Shown here piece after piece: positions 50,215-57,468 of a stretch of DNA of 64,000 bases (its first letter is position 1; the number at the start of each line of letters is the position of its first letter). Below the pieces are notes generated by a model, which was not told where the DNA came from, searched no databases, and saw only the letters and a program-made list of their open reading frames with translations. Origin of the DNA: Rhizobium oryzicola. GTDB lineage: Bacteria; Pseudomonadota; Alphaproteobacteria; Rhizobiales; Rhizobiaceae. The stretch is taken from contig NZ_JAUKWQ010000010.1 of assembly GCF_030504645.1 (NCBI RefSeq), positions 114,314 to 178,313 of the forward strand, given 5' to 3'. A program made the position numbers and the translations under genes.

Positions 50215-51123
50215 TCAGCCCCACAGAACCTTGCGCACCTCTTCCGGCCAATGCTTCACATCAAGGCCGTGGGTATGGAAAAGGGCGAGCGCAATGCGCT
50301 CCAGGCCAAAGCCGACGCAGGCCGTATGGGCGACGCTGCCATCTTCCAGGTTCAGGCCCCATTTCGTTCCGAACGCATCCTGGTGATAGTTGAAGCTCAT
50401 GCAGGCCGTTGGCTTGGTGACCGACGTGATCGGGATCAGCAGTTCGAACTTCAGGTTCTGGTCGCGCTGGTTGTTGGCCAGCATCTTGCCGGCACGGCCG
50501 AAGAATGGATCATTGGCGATGTCGATGGTCACATCGAGGCCGACGAGCTTCATCATCTCGACGCCACGGTCCATCCAGCTCTGGCGGAAGTCCGTCACAT
50601 GACGCTCCGTTCCCATGCAGACATATTCGCGCATGCGGAACAGCTGCTGGCGTGCCGGGTCCTTGGAAGGTTCATGGCGGAAGCAATAGCTCTGCAGGTC
50701 GAAGAGCTTGCCGCTCATCGGCAGCGCGCCGCGACGAGCGACCGTCGGGTAAAGCGGATAGCAGGCGGCCGGCGTCAGCACGATGTCGGTCGCTTCCTGG
50801 TCCTTGGTCCAGTCCTCTCCCACTTCCATGCATTTCAGCAGGCTCATATGATCCAGTTCATCGCCGCAGAAGGAGTGAACCGTACCGGCCAGCTGTGGGA
50901 AGCTCTTCATATAGCCGCTAGTTTCGAAGAAAGCGCGGTTCATGCCTGGCGGGAAACGCATGGCTTCGGCGCCATCGGCGCCGCCAAAGCGGTCGATCAG
51001 CCGCTCGAAGGCAGCGATAACATCTTCGAACTGACCGCTGCGTCCATAAAGGCCGTCCACGCCGGTTTCGATCAGAAGACCGGATTCGAACAGGCGATCG
51101 AGGAAGTTGGTCTGCATGTCCAT
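50215..51123 (-). CDS. Amino acid:[carrier protein] ligase (seryl-tRNA-synthetase-like)
   Basis: A 302-aa class II aminoacyl-tRNA-synthetase core without a tRNA-binding domain. Motif 2 is CFRHEPSKDPARQQLFRMRE (conserved R-x-E) and motif 3 is ACVGFGLERIALALF (G-x-G-x-x-R). A zinc-site cysteine of the archaeal SerRS type is seen in TPAACYPLYP, with another in ACMSFNYHQD. Homologues from Bradyrhizobium and Agrobacterium activate small amino acids (Gly or Ala) and load them on the phosphopantetheine of a carrier protein instead of tRNA. The partner carrier protein is encoded two genes upstream. The gene lies four bases from both neighbours. Confidence 0.92.
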   Translation of the reverse strand: MDMQTNFLDRLFESGLLIETGVDGLYGRSGQFEDVIAAFERLIDRFGGADGAEAMRFPPGMNRAFFETSGYMKSFPQLAGTVHSFCGDELDHMSLLKCMEVGEDWTKDQEATDIVLTPAACYPLYPTVARRGALPMSGKLFDLQSYCFRHEPSKDPARQQLFRMREYVCMGTERHVTDFRQSWMDRGVEMMKLVGLDVTIDIANDPFFGRAGKMLANNQRDQNLKFELLIPITSVTKPTACMSFNYHQDAFGTKWGLNLEDGSVAHTACVGFGLERIALALFHTHGLDVKHWPEEVRKVLWG

Positions 51124-51127
51124 GGTC

Positions 51128-52312
51128 TCACCCCAGTAAGCTAAGGTCGGGCTTCTGAACCAGAAGCATGGTGGCGGTATTGCCGAGAATGCGGTCGTTG
51201 GAAATCATCAGCCGCGCGGAATGGGCATCGCGCAGGTGGCGGCCCAGGCTATAGGGCGTGCCGTTCTTGTAGCCCAGTATGCCGCAGACCATGAGCGCGC
51301 GGTGGATGATCTCCAGAATGGTCTCAGACGAGGCGATCTTCACGTTGTTCATGGCAATCGCAAACGCCATGGAAGACAGCTTATCCGGGTTGGCGCGCGC
51401 ATCCTCGTAGGTCTTGAGGCCCGTCAGCAGGTTCGATTTGACGAGTTGGAGAAGGTTGACGGCTTCCGCCAGATGGCTGGCGCCCGGCGGCACCTGGCCT
51501 TGCGCCTTGCGGGCAGCGGCGCGCACGAAGCTCTGGGCACGCGCAACGGCATCCGCTGCAATGCCGTACCAGACGCCGCTCCAGAGAAGGTGCGAGGTGG
51601 CGAGCATGCTCTGCGCGGCAATTTCAGCAAAAGGCTTGGGGAAGATCTGCTCAGCTGGCGCCTCGCCTTTGAACAGGAAGCCTTCGGAACATGTGCCACG
51701 CATTCCGAGCGTGTCCCAGTCATTGGTCTTTTCGAGCGTGTACTGGTGTCTCAGGAAGGCGGTCATAACCTGGTCACCAGGTGCCGCATCCTTGTTGGCG
51801 CGGGATGTAATCAGGATCGCATCCGCTTCCGTTGCGTAGGAAATGACGGTCGCATCCTTGGTCAGGCGGCAGATTGGCCCGTCTATTTCGATGGCGCAGA
51901 TCGAATTGCGCAGATTGCCGCCGATGCCGCCTTCCGTTGTGGCGGATGCCAGCAGGTATTGATGCTTCACGGTGTCGCGCATGAAGCCGCTGTGCCAGGC
52001 GCTTTCCTCGCCATGCTCGACAAGGCTGGAGGCCTTGATGTGGTGCATGGCAAACACCATCGCGGATGCGGCACAGGCCTGGCCAAGCGTGGCGCAAATG
52101 TTTGCGATATCCAGAAGCGAAGCACCTTCCCCTCCGTGCGAGGGAGGAACCTGGATTCCGAGCAGCGCTTCAGTCTTCATCGCCGCCACGGCCTCGTAAG
52201 GGAAACGTCCCTCCCGGTCCACCTCGTCAGCGTGGCGCGCGGCAATGGCTGCAACGCGCTGCGCCCTATCGATCAAGCTCGGGGTTTCGGAGGCAAGGGC
52301 GACGACGCTCAT
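51128..52312 (-). CDS. Acyl-CoA-dehydrogenase-like flavoprotein
   Basis: A 394-aa protein with the ACAD fold. Helical N-terminal domain: AVAAMKTEALLGIQVPPSHG, NICATLGQACAASAMVFAMH. Beta domain: LASATTEGGIGGNLRNS and DWDTLGMRGTCSEGF. C-terminal four-helix domain: GYKNGTPYSLGRHLRDAHSA. It sits between the carrier protein and its amino-acid ligase, so the likely substrate is an aminoacyl group on the carrier protein rather than acyl-CoA, as with prolyl-carrier-protein oxidases. I cannot locate the catalytic Glu by eye. The start overlaps the carrier-protein stop (TAATG). Confidence 0.85.
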   Translation of the reverse strand: MSVVALASETPSLIDRAQRVAAIAARHADEVDREGRFPYEAVAAMKTEALLGIQVPPSHGGEGASLLDIANICATLGQACAASAMVFAMHHIKASSLVEHGEESAWHSGFMRDTVKHQYLLASATTEGGIGGNLRNSICAIEIDGPICRLTKDATVISYATEADAILITSRANKDAAPGDQVMTAFLRHQYTLEKTNDWDTLGMRGTCSEGFLFKGEAPAEQIFPKPFAEIAAQSMLATSHLLWSGVWYGIAADAVARAQSFVRAAARKAQGQVPPGASHLAEAVNLLQLVKSNLLTGLKTYEDARANPDKLSSMAFAIAMNNVKIASSETILEIIHRALMVCGILGYKNGTPYSLGRHLRDAHSARLMISNDRILGNTATMLLVQKPDLSLLG

Positions 52313-52563
52313 TATGCGGCCTCATTTGCCTTCACGATCTGACGCACCGTTGCTTCGATCGCCTGAATGCTCGCGAAGGATTTGCGGTTGAGCAGATTGT
52401 CCGGAAACTCGATGTCGAAACTTTCCTCAATGCCGAGCATGACCTGCACGGATGCGAAGGAAGAAAGTCCGGCTGCATAAAGATCTGCATCGTCTGTCAG
52501 ATCTTCGACGGCCACCGGAAGATTTGCCAGCTTGCGCAGAATTGCGCGTATCGTCTCGTTCAT
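52312..52563 (-). CDS. Aminoacyl carrier protein
   Basis: An 83-aa acyl-carrier-protein fold and the first gene of the six-gene operon. The phosphopantetheine serine lies in DDADLYAAGLSSFASVQVML (DSL-like motif), followed by a long acidic helix (GIEESFDIEFP) typical of carrier proteins. It would accept the amino acid activated by the ligase gene downstream. I chose ATG 52563 (MNETIRAIL), preceded by GGAGAGG; the longer frame from 52620 has no carrier-protein similarity. Confidence 0.9.
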   Translation of the reverse strand: MNETIRAILRKLANLPVAVEDLTDDADLYAAGLSSFASVQVMLGIEESFDIEFPDNLLNRKSFASIQAIEATVRQIVKANEAA

Positions 52564-52861
52564 CTCGACCTCTCCAGCGTCATTACCTGTGAATGAGGCC
52601 ATCCTTATGAAACAAAGCATAAGGAAGCTCTAAGCGGTGCGGTGAAGCAATCTTAGCGAGACTCTTTAGAATTTGAGGGAATTTATTGCCTACAACGGAT
52701 TGGATGACGAAAATGTATTTGAATCAGGAATATAGTCGAGATTTTGCAATGCCACTCCAAGCGATGACGTGCACGCTGTTTCAAATCGAGATCCGAAAAA
52801 CATGCAATTATTTCCAGCCATTCATAATTGCGGGACAGCAGCCAAATGCGTTCGCTTCGGC
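52564..52861. other. AT-rich non-coding interval upstream of the carrier-protein operon
   Basis: About 300 bp between the epmB stop and the carrier-protein gene. The sequence is clearly more AT-rich than its surroundings. It probably contains the promoter of the six-gene operon, but I could not assign -35/-10 boxes with confidence. A 69-codon plus-strand frame here has no ribosome-binding site and runs into epmB; I regard it as chance. Confidence 0.5.
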
Positions 52862-53929
52862 TCAGTCGTTTTCAGAGCGGCTCGTCGGCGGGTAGATGTG
52901 TAGATTTTCCCGAAAGTCTTTAACGGCATAGGTTCCAGGCGCAGTTTCCTCTACAGCACTGGCCGAAATAACTGATTTCCCATAGCCGCCCGGAATGTCC
53001 AGCACATAGGCGGGTTGGCAGAGGCCGGATACGCGCCCGCGTAAGGCCGCTACGATGCGTTGACCCTCTGCGATATCCAGCCTGAAATGGCTCGTGCCGG
53101 GTGCGAGATCTGGATGGTGCAGGTAATAGGGCTTGATGCGGGTTTCTACGAAGGCGCGCATCAGATCCGCCAAGACGTCCGGATCGTCGTTCACACCCTT
53201 CAGCAATACCGTCTGACTGACCAGCGCTATGCCGGCCTGCACAAGACGCTCGCAGGCAGACCGGGCTTCGGAGGTCAGCTCACGCGGATGGTTGGCATGA
53301 ACGGCAACATAAGTGGTCTTGCCGCTTTCCAGCAGCGCGTCGACCATTTCCGCATTGACGGCAGCCGGATCGACCACGGGCACGCGCGTATGCAGGCGCA
53401 CGATCTTCACATGCTCGATCGCTTTGAGGCCGAGCATGATTTCACGAAGCCGCCGCGGTGACATGACGAGCGGATCACCGCCGGTCAAGATCACTTCCCA
53501 GATTCGCGGGTCGCTCTTTATATACGAAAGCGCTTGCGCCAGGTCCTCCGGTGACAGCGTGCCATCGCCTGCCGGACCGACCACTTCTCGCCGGAAGCAG
53601 AACCGGCAGTAGACGGGACACACATGCACGGCCTTCAATAGAACGCGATCCGGATATCGATGCACCACGCCTTTGACGGGGCTGTGCGCCTTGTCGCCAA
53701 TAGGGTCGGCCAGTTCCTGGGGCAGGATATTCAGCTCGCGGGTATCCGGCACGAATTGCTGTGCAATGGGATCATCGGGGTCTGCCGGGTCAATCAGTGT
53801 TGCCATCGCCGGTGTAATGGCCACGGCGTAGTGTTCGCCCACGCGCCTGATATCCTCCAGACACCGGTCATCCAGTAGGCCAGCCTGGGCCAGATCTTCG
53901 GGCGTCTTCAACGTTCGATGTGCAGTCAT
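52862..53929 (-). CDS. epmB: EF-P-lysine 2,3-aminomutase EpmB
   Basis: A 355-aa radical-SAM enzyme of the KamA family that turns (S)-alpha-lysine into (R)-beta-lysine for elongation factor P. The cluster motif is CPVYCRFCFRREVVG (C-x3-C-x2-C, about 118). A PLP lysine is likely in YVLDIPGGYGKS near the C-terminus. The shorter length and lack of the C-terminal KamA extension indicate EpmB rather than catabolic lysine aminomutase. ATG 53929 overlaps the epmA stop by four bases. Confidence 0.92.
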   Translation of the reverse strand: MTAHRTLKTPEDLAQAGLLDDRCLEDIRRVGEHYAVAITPAMATLIDPADPDDPIAQQFVPDTRELNILPQELADPIGDKAHSPVKGVVHRYPDRVLLKAVHVCPVYCRFCFRREVVGPAGDGTLSPEDLAQALSYIKSDPRIWEVILTGGDPLVMSPRRLREIMLGLKAIEHVKIVRLHTRVPVVDPAAVNAEMVDALLESGKTTYVAVHANHPRELTSEARSACERLVQAGIALVSQTVLLKGVNDDPDVLADLMRAFVETRIKPYYLHHPDLAPGTSHFRLDIAEGQRIVAALRGRVSGLCQPAYVLDIPGGYGKSVISASAVEETAPGTYAVKDFRENLHIYPPTSRSEND

Positions 53930-54996
53930 GCCTCTGTTTCCGCAACAGGCGCCCACATGATGCGATCAATGCGGTTCGCACCTGTGGCCAGCATGACCAG
54001 CCGGTCGAAGCCAAGTGCAATGCCACTGGCCTCCGGCATGATCGCGAGCGCGGACAGGAAATCCTCGTCCAGCGGATAGGTCTCGCGATAGACGCGCAGC
54101 TTCTCGTCCATCTCCGCTTGAAACCGTGTTCGCTGTTCCTCGGCGTCCGTGAGTTCGCCAAACCCGTTGGCTAGTTCCACACCGCAGGCATAGACCTCGA
54201 AGCGTTCCGCAACGCGGGGATCATCGGCGGCGGGGCGCGCCAGTGCCGCCTCGCAGATCGGATATCGATCAAGAATCGTGACCCTGCCGACGCCGAGACG
54301 CGGCTCGATCTTTTCGACCAGCACGCGGCTAAACATATCGTTCCAGGTATCGTCATCCGCAAAGCGGATGCCGGCTGCCTGCAATTGTCCGGCCAGGCGG
54401 TTCCGATCAACCGAACCATCGGGAGCAACCGAAGCCAGAAGATCTATGCCGGCATAGGTCAAGAAGGCATCTGCTACCGAAAGCCTTTCCGGTTCAGCAA
54501 ACGGGTCGCAGGTGAGGCCAGCATAGCTGAACAGCTGGATGCCCGAGACTTTTGCGGCAAGCGCGATCAGCGCCGCGCAATCCCGCATGAGAATATCGTA
54601 ATTCTCGGCCACCCGATACCATTCCAGCATTATGAATTCGGGGTGGTGCAGGGGCCCGCGTTCCCGGTTTCGGTAGACATGGGCAAAGTTGAAGAGGCGT
54701 CGCTCACCGGCCGCCAACAACTTCTTGCAGGCAAATTCGGGCGAGGTGTGGAGGTAGAGCGGACAGGCGCGTCCATCATTGCCAATGGCTTCGGACGCAA
54801 ACGCATGCAAATGCGCCTCGTTGCCGGGAGATACCTGAAGAGTGGCGGTATCGACTTCCACGAAATCTCTGTCTGCAAAGAACAGCCGGAAGGCCGCCTG
54901 GATGCGGTTGCGCGCCAGAAGCAGCGGTCGGCGGTCGGCATGAATATCCGGTCGCCACCAGGGCGGGGAGGAATTCTGATGCTTGGCAGAGGGCAT
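53926..54996 (-). CDS. epmA: EF-P-lysine ligase EpmA (LysRS paralogue)
   Basis: A 356-aa class II lysyl-tRNA-synthetase-like protein without the anticodon-binding domain. Motif 2 is FNFAHVYRNRERGPLHHPEF and motif 3 GIALGFDRLVMLATG. It attaches (R)-beta-lysine to EF-P. It starts a two-gene operon with epmB and is divergent from efp, so all three parts of the pathway lie together. No epmC hydroxylase is seen, as expected outside some gammaproteobacteria. Confidence 0.93.
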   Translation of the reverse strand: MPSAKHQNSSPPWWRPDIHADRRPLLLARNRIQAAFRLFFADRDFVEVDTATLQVSPGNEAHLHAFASEAIGNDGRACPLYLHTSPEFACKKLLAAGERRLFNFAHVYRNRERGPLHHPEFIMLEWYRVAENYDILMRDCAALIALAAKVSGIQLFSYAGLTCDPFAEPERLSVADAFLTYAGIDLLASVAPDGSVDRNRLAGQLQAAGIRFADDDTWNDMFSRVLVEKIEPRLGVGRVTILDRYPICEAALARPAADDPRVAERFEVYACGVELANGFGELTDAEEQRTRFQAEMDEKLRVYRETYPLDEDFLSALAIMPEASGIALGFDRLVMLATGANRIDRIMWAPVAETEA

Positions 54997-55163
54997 CCTT
55001 CAGGCTTTCTTATCGGCCTCTAGCTCGGGAGGCTTCCTATTTCGCGTGATTTAAGGTAGTTGCGCCCGGGAAAACAGTTCAAGCGTCTCCGGTCCGGCGG
55101 GTGGCTGGTCCTCTACGACGCATTCTCTGCACTGACAAGCCAAGGCAGTCATAAGGAAATCCA

Positions 55164-55733
55164 ATGGTCAAGATTATCGCCTCGTCCGTCCGCAAGGGCA
55201 ATGTTCTCGAAGTTGACGGCAAGCTCTATGTCGTGCTGACGGCGCAGAACTTCCATCCCGGCAAGGGCACGCCCGTAACCCAGGTCGACATGCGCCGCAT
55301 CGTCGATGGCGTCAAGGTGTCGGAACGCTGGCGGACGACCGAGCAGGTCGAGCGCGCCTTCGTGGAAGATGTAAATTTCCAGTTCCTTTATGAAGACGGC
55401 GAAGGCTTCCACTTCATGAACCCGGAATCTTATGACCAGGTTGTCGTCGATGTCGACACCATGGGCGATCAGAAGGCATATCTGCAGGAAGGCATGACCT
55501 GCATCCTGTCCATCCATGAAGGCGTAGCGCTCGCTGTCGAACTGCCCCGCCATGTCACCTTGGAAATCGTCGAGACCGAACCGGTCGTCAAGGGCCAAAC
55601 GGCATCTTCTTCCTATAAGCCTGCCATTCTCTCCAATGGTATCCGCACGATGGTTCCGCCGCATATCGACGCCGGTACGCGCGTTGTTATCGCGACGGAA
55701 GACAATTCCTACGTCGAGCGCGCCAAGAACTGA
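55164..55733 (+). CDS. efp: Elongation factor P
   Basis: A 189-aa three-domain factor that relieves ribosome stalling at polyproline. The modifiable lysine is in NFHPGKGTPVTQVDMRR (about residue 34), within the loop recognised by EpmA. SSYKPAILSNGIRTMVPPHI and the RVVIATEDNSYVERAK C-terminus match the family. TAAGGAAA precedes the ATG. It is divergent from epmA across 167 bp. Confidence 0.97.
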   Translation: MVKIIASSVRKGNVLEVDGKLYVVLTAQNFHPGKGTPVTQVDMRRIVDGVKVSERWRTTEQVERAFVEDVNFQFLYEDGEGFHFMNPESYDQVVVDVDTMGDQKAYLQEGMTCILSIHEGVALAVELPRHVTLEIVETEPVVKGQTASSSYKPAILSNGIRTMVPPHIDAGTRVVIATEDNSYVERAKN

Positions 55734-55783
55734 TCTGCATGTGAAGAGGCGGGCCGGCCTTAGCGCCTTTCGCTATGAATGTG

Positions 55784-55817
55784 AAACGGCGTTGGCATCC
55801 TGTCTGCGCCGTTTTTC
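55784..55817 (+). terminator. Terminator of efp
   Basis: AACGGCG and CGCCGTT enclose a 15-nt loop and are followed by TTTTCTTT, about 50 bp after the efp stop. Confidence 0.75.
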
Positions 55818-55856
55818 TTTGCCTGCCGTTTAAATGAGCCAGTGGACTGGGCGCAT

Positions 55857-55883
55857 AAAAAATCCCGCGCTTTTGGCGCGGGA
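55857..55883 (-). terminator. Terminator of the RND efflux operon
   Basis: On the minus strand ATCCCGCGC-CAAAA-GCGCGGGAT is followed by TTTTT, about 30 bp after the outer-membrane channel gene. Confidence 0.85.
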
Positions 55884-55909
55884 TCTATTCAATTCGAGCG
55901 AGCCAGAGA

Positions 55910-57352
55910 TCAGGGCTTCTTGGGTGCCTTTTCGGCAGCTGCAAGAACGGTCGGGCCCTTGCCCCAGGCAAAACCACCACCAACGGCGACGCTCAAGGAG
56001 ACATAATCCTGCGCCTGCTGCTGGATAGATGCAGCAAGATTGGCCTGTGCGGCGGAAACCTGACGCTGGGCATCGAGCACGTCGAGCAGCGAGGATGCGC
56101 CGTCACGATAGCTCGCCGTCGCCAGTTCCAGAGCCTCCTGATAGGACTTGAGCGTTGCACGTTCGGCCGAAACGGTACGACCGTCACGCGTCAGGGCAGC
56201 GAGTGCATTCGATACTTCTTCTACCGAGCTCAGCACCTTCGCCTTCCACGCGAGATAAGCTTCACGTGCCTGAGATTCTGCGGAGCTTACGTTGGCTCGA
56301 AGACGACCGCCATCAAAGATCGGCAGGTTGAGCTGCGGACCAAACGACCAGGACAGGCGATGGCTGTCGGAGCCGCCAAGGAAACGTGTATAGGTCGGCG
56401 TGATCGAGCCACCGAGGCTGATGCTCGGGTAAAGCTGGGCTTCTGCCACACCGATGCTGGCAACAGCCGCTGCGAGCTGACGTTCTGCAGCGCGGATATC
56501 TGGACGGTTGCGGATCAGATCAGCCGGAATGCCAGCCTTCGGATTGAAGCGTGCCACGGGTTGGTGACCACCCTTCTGAAGTTCATCAACCAGTGAAGAT
56601 GCCGGCAGGCCGAGAAGCGTTGCAATACGGTGCGCAGCTCTCCGGAAGTTGGTTTCAAGACCAGGGATATCGCCCAGTGTCGAATTTACCAGACCTTCTG
56701 CCTGGACCACATCGAGGCGCGAGGCCGCACCAGCCTGCAGCTGCAGCTTGGTGAGGTCCAGCGTCTCGCGACGCGACTTGAGGTTCTGGTGAGCGACATT
56801 CAGACGCTCCTGATAATAGCGAACGTCGATGTAAGCCGATGCGACAGATGAAAGTAGCGTCAGGCGTGCGGTATCGACATTGGCATATGCTGCATCAAGG
56901 TTAGCCTTTGCAGCTTCCGTATTGCGGCGATAAAGGCCCCAGATATCGAGCAGCCAGGAGATATTTGCAGAGCTTGCCACGGTCGTGGTCGGCCGTGTGT
57001 CCTGCGTGCCGCGGAAACCTTCAGCACCGGCGCGTTGTTCCTGCGCGCTCAAGGTCAGGTTCGGCAAGGCATTTGCGCCCGCCGTCACAACGTTTGCTTC
57101 GGCCTGATTGATGCGCTCAAGAGCCTGCAGGATGTTGAGGTTCTGATTGAGGCCCTGTTTGACGTAGTTGTCCAGGCGACGATCACCAAACGCAGTCCAC
57201 CAAGCCTCCTGCGACATGTCGCCGTTGCTCTTGGTGCTACCTTCTGCGTACTTTATTGGCAGGTTGATTTCCGGAGCCTTGTGGTCCGGTCCGACAACGC
57301 AGCCGGAAAGCAGTAGCATGAAAAGAGGCGCTGCTGCGCGTATGGAGGCCAT
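55910..57352 (-). CDS. Outer-membrane efflux lipoprotein (NodT/OprM family)
   Basis: A 480-aa TolC-like channel. The signal peptide ends in the lipobox LLLSGC, so it is lipid-anchored. Two repeats of the outer-membrane efflux domain follow (for example QALERINQAEANVVTAGANA and ASSLLDVLDAQRQVSAAQAN). I chose ATG 57352 behind AGGATG; the ATG at 57382 has no ribosome-binding site. It lies 116 bp after the RND pump gene and is probably its channel. Confidence 0.9.
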   Translation of the reverse strand: MASIRAAAPLFMLLLSGCVVGPDHKAPEINLPIKYAEGSTKSNGDMSQEAWWTAFGDRRLDNYVKQGLNQNLNILQALERINQAEANVVTAGANALPNLTLSAQEQRAGAEGFRGTQDTRPTTTVASSANISWLLDIWGLYRRNTEAAKANLDAAYANVDTARLTLLSSVASAYIDVRYYQERLNVAHQNLKSRRETLDLTKLQLQAGAASRLDVVQAEGLVNSTLGDIPGLETNFRRAAHRIATLLGLPASSLVDELQKGGHQPVARFNPKAGIPADLIRNRPDIRAAERQLAAAVASIGVAEAQLYPSISLGGSITPTYTRFLGGSDSHRLSWSFGPQLNLPIFDGGRLRANVSSAESQAREAYLAWKAKVLSSVEEVSNALAALTRDGRTVSAERATLKSYQEALELATASYRDGASSLLDVLDAQRQVSAAQANLAASIQQQAQDYVSLSVAVGGGFAWGKGPTVLAAAEKAPKKP

Positions 57353-57468
57353 GAGTACATCCTGTACTAAACGATGATTCATTCACCGAAACGACTACGA
57401 GAGCGACGCAAGACACAATGCCTCGGGTGACCTCGTGATTCGCTTCATTAACGAGTCTCACGAAAGGG

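Noticed and set aside
51221..52342. A 373-codon plus-strand frame opposite the ACAD-like gene
   Set aside because: It lacks a start signal and any motif; the minus-strand gene is part of a tight operon.
52686..52895. A 69-codon plus-strand frame in the AT-rich gap before the carrier-protein operon
   Set aside because: No ribosome-binding site and it runs into epmB on the opposite strand; probably chance.
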